From Gammaproteobacteria bacterium (lineage in GTDB: Bacteria > Pseudomonadota > Gammaproteobacteria > Pseudomonadales > Pseudohongiellaceae): a stretch of 17,053 bases of DNA. The DNA is taken from positions 1-17,053 of the forward strand of contig DMJN01000203.1 of assembly GCA_003451715.1 (NCBI GenBank). The letters run 5' to 3'. The position numbers were made by a program, and so were the translations under genes. Positions 14,403 through 17,053 of this stretch are shown in pieces. The stretch's first letter is position 1. Every line of letters begins with the position of its first letter. The notes beneath the pieces were generated by a model. The model did not search any database and was not told the origin of the DNA. It saw only the letters and a list, made by a program, of their open reading frames with translations.

Positions 14403-14417
14403 GTTACAATACGTAAC
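14403..14417. repeat. Inverted repeat in the ccmB-ccmC gap
   Basis: GTTAC-AATAC-GTAAC, a perfect 5-base inverted repeat with a 5-base centre. Its left part also belongs to a direct repeat, TTACAAT occurring at about 14394 and 14404 (10 bases apart, one helical turn). This shape suits a dimeric regulator site about 70 bases upstream of ccmC. The 140-base gap shows no clear sigma-70 promoter or terminator. Confidence 0.35.
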
Positions 14418-14485
14418 GTGGCCGGTTCTTGTCGGCATGATATATTATTTAGTCCCTGTGCACTGTAGCGATTAGCGGCAATACT

Positions 14486-15223
14486 ATGTGGTTGTGGTTT
14501 TCAAAATTGGGTTCGCCTAAGTGGTTTTATGAGCTTTCCGGCAAGTGGTTGCCCTGGCTTATTGCCACTATGATTCTCTTCCTGGTGATTGGGGCAACCT
14601 GGGCGCTGCTCTATGTTCCTCAGGATTATCAGCAGGGACTGACTAATCGCATAATGTATGTACACGTGCCTGTAGCGAGCCTGTCGCTTTCATTCTTTCC
14701 ATTGATGGCGGTGGCTGGAACCATAACCCTGGTGTGGAAAATGAAACTCGCCGACATGGTTGTAAAGGTCGCTGCACCACTCGGTGCCTGGTTTACAGCA
14801 CTGGCGTTGGCATCGGGATCAATATGGGGCGTGGATACCTGGGGAACCTGGTGGATATGGGATGGACGTCTGACTTCCTTGTTGCTGCAGCTCTTCCTGC
14901 TGCTGGGGATTATCTCATTGCGCTCTGCACTGGAAGACTCGGATGCCGCCGCCAGAGCCTGTGCCTTGCTCTCGATAGTGGGCTGTATCAATGTGGTCGT
15001 TATAAAATATTCGGTTGACTGGTGGAATACATTGCACCAGCCCGGTACAACATTTGGCATGTCATCAGATCAGCCCAACGGGCCAGAGTTCTGGATTCCA
15101 CTGTTAATAATGGGGATTGCCGTGGCATTGTTTTTCACCGTCAGTCTGATACTGGCGACCCGGAATGAAATACTGGAGCGGGAGCGACGCTCCCAATGGG
15201 TTCAGGAGCTTGTTCAGGAATAG
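14486..15223 (+). CDS. ccmC: Haem-handling protein CcmC
   Basis: Inner-membrane protein that presents haem to CcmE. 245 residues, identical in length to E. coli CcmC, with about six membrane segments. The haem axial ligands are in place: His60 (MYVHVP) and His184 (WNTLHQ). The WWD motif WGTWWIWDGRLTS spans 119-131. The ATG at 14486 has only a weak ribosome site (AGCGGCA). It is separated from ccmB by 140 bases and followed by ccmD after 28 bases. Confidence 0.97.
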   Translation: MWLWFSKLGSPKWFYELSGKWLPWLIATMILFLVIGATWALLYVPQDYQQGLTNRIMYVHVPVASLSLSFFPLMAVAGTITLVWKMKLADMVVKVAAPLGAWFTALALASGSIWGVDTWGTWWIWDGRLTSLLLQLFLLLGIISLRSALEDSDAAARACALLSIVGCINVVVIKYSVDWWNTLHQPGTTFGMSSDQPNGPEFWIPLLIMGIAVALFFTVSLILATRNEILERERRSQWVQELVQE

Positions 15224-15251
15224 CGTACTCCTTAACAGCTAAGAGACAGAC

Positions 15252-15503
15252 ATGATAGAAGCGATTCAATTTTCAAGTTTCAGCGAGTTCATAGAAATGG
15301 GCGGTTATGCCTTCAATGTATGGTCGGTATATGGGCTGTTCACAGTCTTTCTGATTGCAAACTTGTTAATTCCGATGCGAAGAAACAAGCAGATCATCCG
15401 CGAACTCAAGAGACGTAATCTACTGAATACAGAATTCAATAACGGTTCCACCTCAAACGGTTCGATAGTAGACAACTCAGATGTGGATGGAGAAGACCAG
15501 TGA
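15252..15503 (+). CDS. ccmD: Haem exporter accessory protein CcmD
   Basis: Small single-span membrane protein needed to release haem-loaded CcmE from CcmABC. 83 residues: FSSFSEFIEMGGYAFNVWSVYG at about 7-28 is the CcmD signature, followed by a hydrophobic helix (about 24-41) and a basic stretch (MRRNKQIIRELKRRN). The C-terminal 25 residues are rich in Asn, Ser and Asp and unconserved. Position between ccmC and ccmE confirms it. Its TGA overlaps the ccmE GTG start by four bases (GTGA). Confidence 0.93.
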   Translation: MIEAIQFSSFSEFIEMGGYAFNVWSVYGLFTVFLIANLLIPMRRNKQIIRELKRRNLLNTEFNNGSTSNGSIVDNSDVDGEDQ

Positions 15504-15967
15504 AACCTCATCGACGAAAACGATTGGGAATTATTTTGTTTATTGCGGCAGGATTGAGTGTGTCAGTCGGATTGATCCTCTATGCCATGAGCCAGAATAT
15601 TGATTTGTTCTATACGCCAACGCAAGTCGCCGAAGGTGAGGCCGAAGTAGGACAACGCATTCGAATCGGCGGCATGGTGAAAGAAGGATCCTATGAATCG
15701 GCCGAAGATAGCCTGCAAGTAAGATTTGAAACAACCGACTATGTAAATTCGGTACCCATATATTTCGAAGGCATACTGCCTGACTTATTTCGAGAGGGGC
15801 AGGGTATCGTTGCAGAAGGTACCGTTGATGCGGAAGGGATTTTTCAAGCCTCTAGAGTACTCGCCAAGCATGATGAGAATTATATGTCCCAGGAAGTCAA
15901 GGCTGCCTTGGATGCCGCCGGAGCCACACCAGAAAATCATCAGCTAAGCCCACAACCGGAAAGTTAA
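15500..15967 (+). CDS. ccmE: Haem chaperone CcmE
   Basis: Periplasmic, membrane-tethered haem carrier that binds haem covalently and hands it to CcmF. 155 residues from a GTG at 15500 that overlaps the ccmD stop as GTGA, with GGAG 7 bases upstream. There is a basic N-terminus, one membrane anchor (about 9-30), then the OB-fold. The haem-attachment motif LAKHDENYM has His124 and Tyr128. The C-terminal tail after 135 is flexible and variable, as usual. ccmF starts one base after the TAA. Confidence 0.97.
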   Translation: MKPHRRKRLGIILFIAAGLSVSVGLILYAMSQNIDLFYTPTQVAEGEAEVGQRIRIGGMVKEGSYESAEDSLQVRFETTDYVNSVPIYFEGILPDLFREGQGIVAEGTVDAEGIFQASRVLAKHDENYMSQEVKAALDAAGATPENHQLSPQPES

Positions 15968-15968
15968 T

Positions 15969-17053
15969 ATGCTACCTGAGCTCGGCCAGTTTTCGCTGAT
16001 TCTGGCATTTTGTTTAAGTATTATACTTGGCACCTTGCCATTAATTGGAGCACACCAAAACAATGTGCTCTGGATGAGCCTGGCACGACCACTCAGTGCC
16101 GGGGTATTCGTGTTTCTCGGCATTAGCATTGCCATCCTGACCTACGCTTTCGCGAGCGATGATTTTTCCGTGCAGTACATCGCGCTAAACTCTAATTCCG
16201 CGCTGCCTCTACAATATAAGTTATCTGCAGTCTGGGGAGGGCATGAGGGCTCTTTTCTGTTGTGGACTTTTATGCTGACCGGCTGGATGTTAATGGTGGC
16301 GATATTCAGCAAGAGTATGCCAATTGATTTCGTGGCGAGGGTATTGGGGGTGTTGGGAATTCTCTGCAGCAGCTATATCCTCTTCATGCTGGCCACCTCC
16401 AATCCATTCGATCGAATCGTGCCACTGCCACCGCTGGATGGAACCGACCTGAATCCGATGTTGCAGGATTTCGCTTTTATCATACACCCGCCAACCCTGT
16501 ACATGGGCTACGTGGGCTTCTCGGTGGTGTTTGCCTTTGCAATCGCAGCGCTGTTAAGCGGCAAGCTTGATGCAGCGTGGGCACGCTGGTGCCGGCCCTG
16601 GGCAAACGTAGCCTGGGTCATACTCACCGTCGGCATTGCCGTGGGCAGTTGGTGGGCCTATTACGAATTGGGCTGGGGAGGCTGGTGGGGCTGGGATCCG
16701 GTGGAGAATCCGCCCTTAATTACCTGGCTGTTCGGTACCGCATTAATTCACACGCTAGCGGTCACCGAAAAGCGCGGTGTCTTCAAGAGCTGGACTGTGT
16801 TGCTGGCCATACTGGCCTTTGCTGGCAGTCTGATGGGAACCTTTATTACCCGGTCCGGTTTACTGACTTCCGTGCACGCCTTTGCCAGCGATCCCTCCAG
16901 GGGATTCTTCATCCTGGCCATACTGGGAATTACTGTGGGGGGTGCTCTCTTGCTGTATGCCGTTCGAGCGCCATTGATGAAGAGTGAATTTAGCTTCGAC
17001 CTGGTGTCACGGGAGATTTTCCTGTTGATCAACAACGTGATCCTGGTAGTGGC
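15969..17053 (+). CDS. ccmF: Cytochrome c haem lyase subunit CcmF, 3' end cut off
   Basis: Large membrane protein that takes haem from CcmE and, with CcmH, attaches it to apocytochrome c. 361 codons are visible of about 650. ATG 15969 follows the ccmE TAA by one base. Numbering matches E. coli: the conserved His173 (IIHPP), His261 (TALIHTL) and His303 (SVHAFASDP) are all present; the fourth, near 491, lies beyond the window. The WWD region at about 236-254 reads [19 protein letters not shown], where E. coli has WGGWWFWDPVENASFMPWL, so six of nineteen positions differ in a normally near-invariant stretch. The ending LITWL resembles the CcsA/ResC family. The rest ([32 protein letters not shown]) is ordinary CcmF. 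Confidence 0.95.
   Translation, partial: MLPELGQFSLILAFCLSIILGTLPLIGAHQNNVLWMSLARPLSAGVFVFLGISIAILTYAFASDDFSVQYIALNSNSALPLQYKLSAVWGGHEGSFLLWTFMLTGWMLMVAIFSKSMPIDFVARVLGVLGILCSSYILFMLATSNPFDRIVPLPPLDGTDLNPMLQDFAFIIHPPTLYMGYVGFSVVFAFAIAALLSGKLDAAWARWCRPWANVAWVILTVGIAVGSWWAYYELGWGGWWGWDPVENPPLITWLFGTALIHTLAVTEKRGVFKSWTVLLAILAFAGSLMGTFITRSGLLTSVHAFASDPSRGFFILAILGITVGGALLLYAVRAPLMKSEFSFDLVSREIFLLINNVILVV

Noticed and set aside
15305..15511. Minus-strand frames within the ccm genes (e.g. 14629-15060, 15305-15511, 16748-17035)
   Set aside because: They overlap confidently identified ccm genes on the other strand and show no independent features.

Overview
The window reads as chromosomal DNA of a gammaproteobacterium, probably a marine or Pseudomonas-like lineage. 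Dcd and rubredoxin look most like my memory of the Pseudomonas proteins. The rnf genes followed by nth is the classic gammaproteobacterial order. The window also carries a System I cytochrome c maturation operon (ccmABCDEF) and a sigma-28 gene. Nothing looks like an insertion sequence, phage, CRISPR array, tRNA or rRNA, and base composition appears even throughout. Assignment below the class level is a guess.

Layout. Positions 2-946 (+) hold the 3' part of argG. From 969 to 10304 every gene is on the minus strand. In transcription order they are a rubredoxin (10304-10140), metG (10105-8063), a periplasmic Deg9-like serine protease (7885-6353), and then a tight operon rnfA-rnfB-rnfC-rnfD-rnfE-nth (6234-969). 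On the plus strand follow dcd (10631-11200), a 764-base stretch without a convincing gene but with a near-ideal sigma-54 promoter and several hairpins, fliA (11965-12732), and ccmA-ccmB-ccmC-ccmD-ccmE-ccmF. The last gene runs off the right edge.

How the genes work together. Rnf is a membrane complex that moves electrons between NADH and ferredoxin or flavodoxin-type carriers, coupled to ion movement. In E. coli (Rsx) it keeps SoxR reduced. Ccm proteins load haem onto CcmE and attach it to apocytochromes c in the periplasm. Nth is an iron-sulfur base-excision-repair enzyme. Dcd, MetG and ArgG are housekeeping enzymes.

Most notable observation. The Rnf operon is complete for A, B, C, D and E but has no rnfG, the periplasmic covalent-FMN subunit. 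RnfD and RnfE overlap by one base exactly where rnfG normally sits. In the same operon all four cysteines that, by alignment to E. coli RsxA and RsxE, should ligate the intramembrane iron-sulfur centre are replaced (Ser26 and Ser114 in RnfA; Ser28 and Ile111 in RnfE). The cytoplasmic iron-sulfur motifs of RnfB and RnfC and the flavin-attachment threonine region of RnfD are intact. Losing both consecutive steps of the transmembrane electron path, while keeping open reading frames and tight coupling, suggests a rewired Rnf variant rather than a decayed one. The last gene of the operon, nth, has also lost one of its four cluster cysteines (Cys194 to His). CcmF carries an unusual haem-handling WWD motif that ends in a CcsA-like LITWL. 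These are readings by eye against remembered E. coli sequences and need formal alignment.
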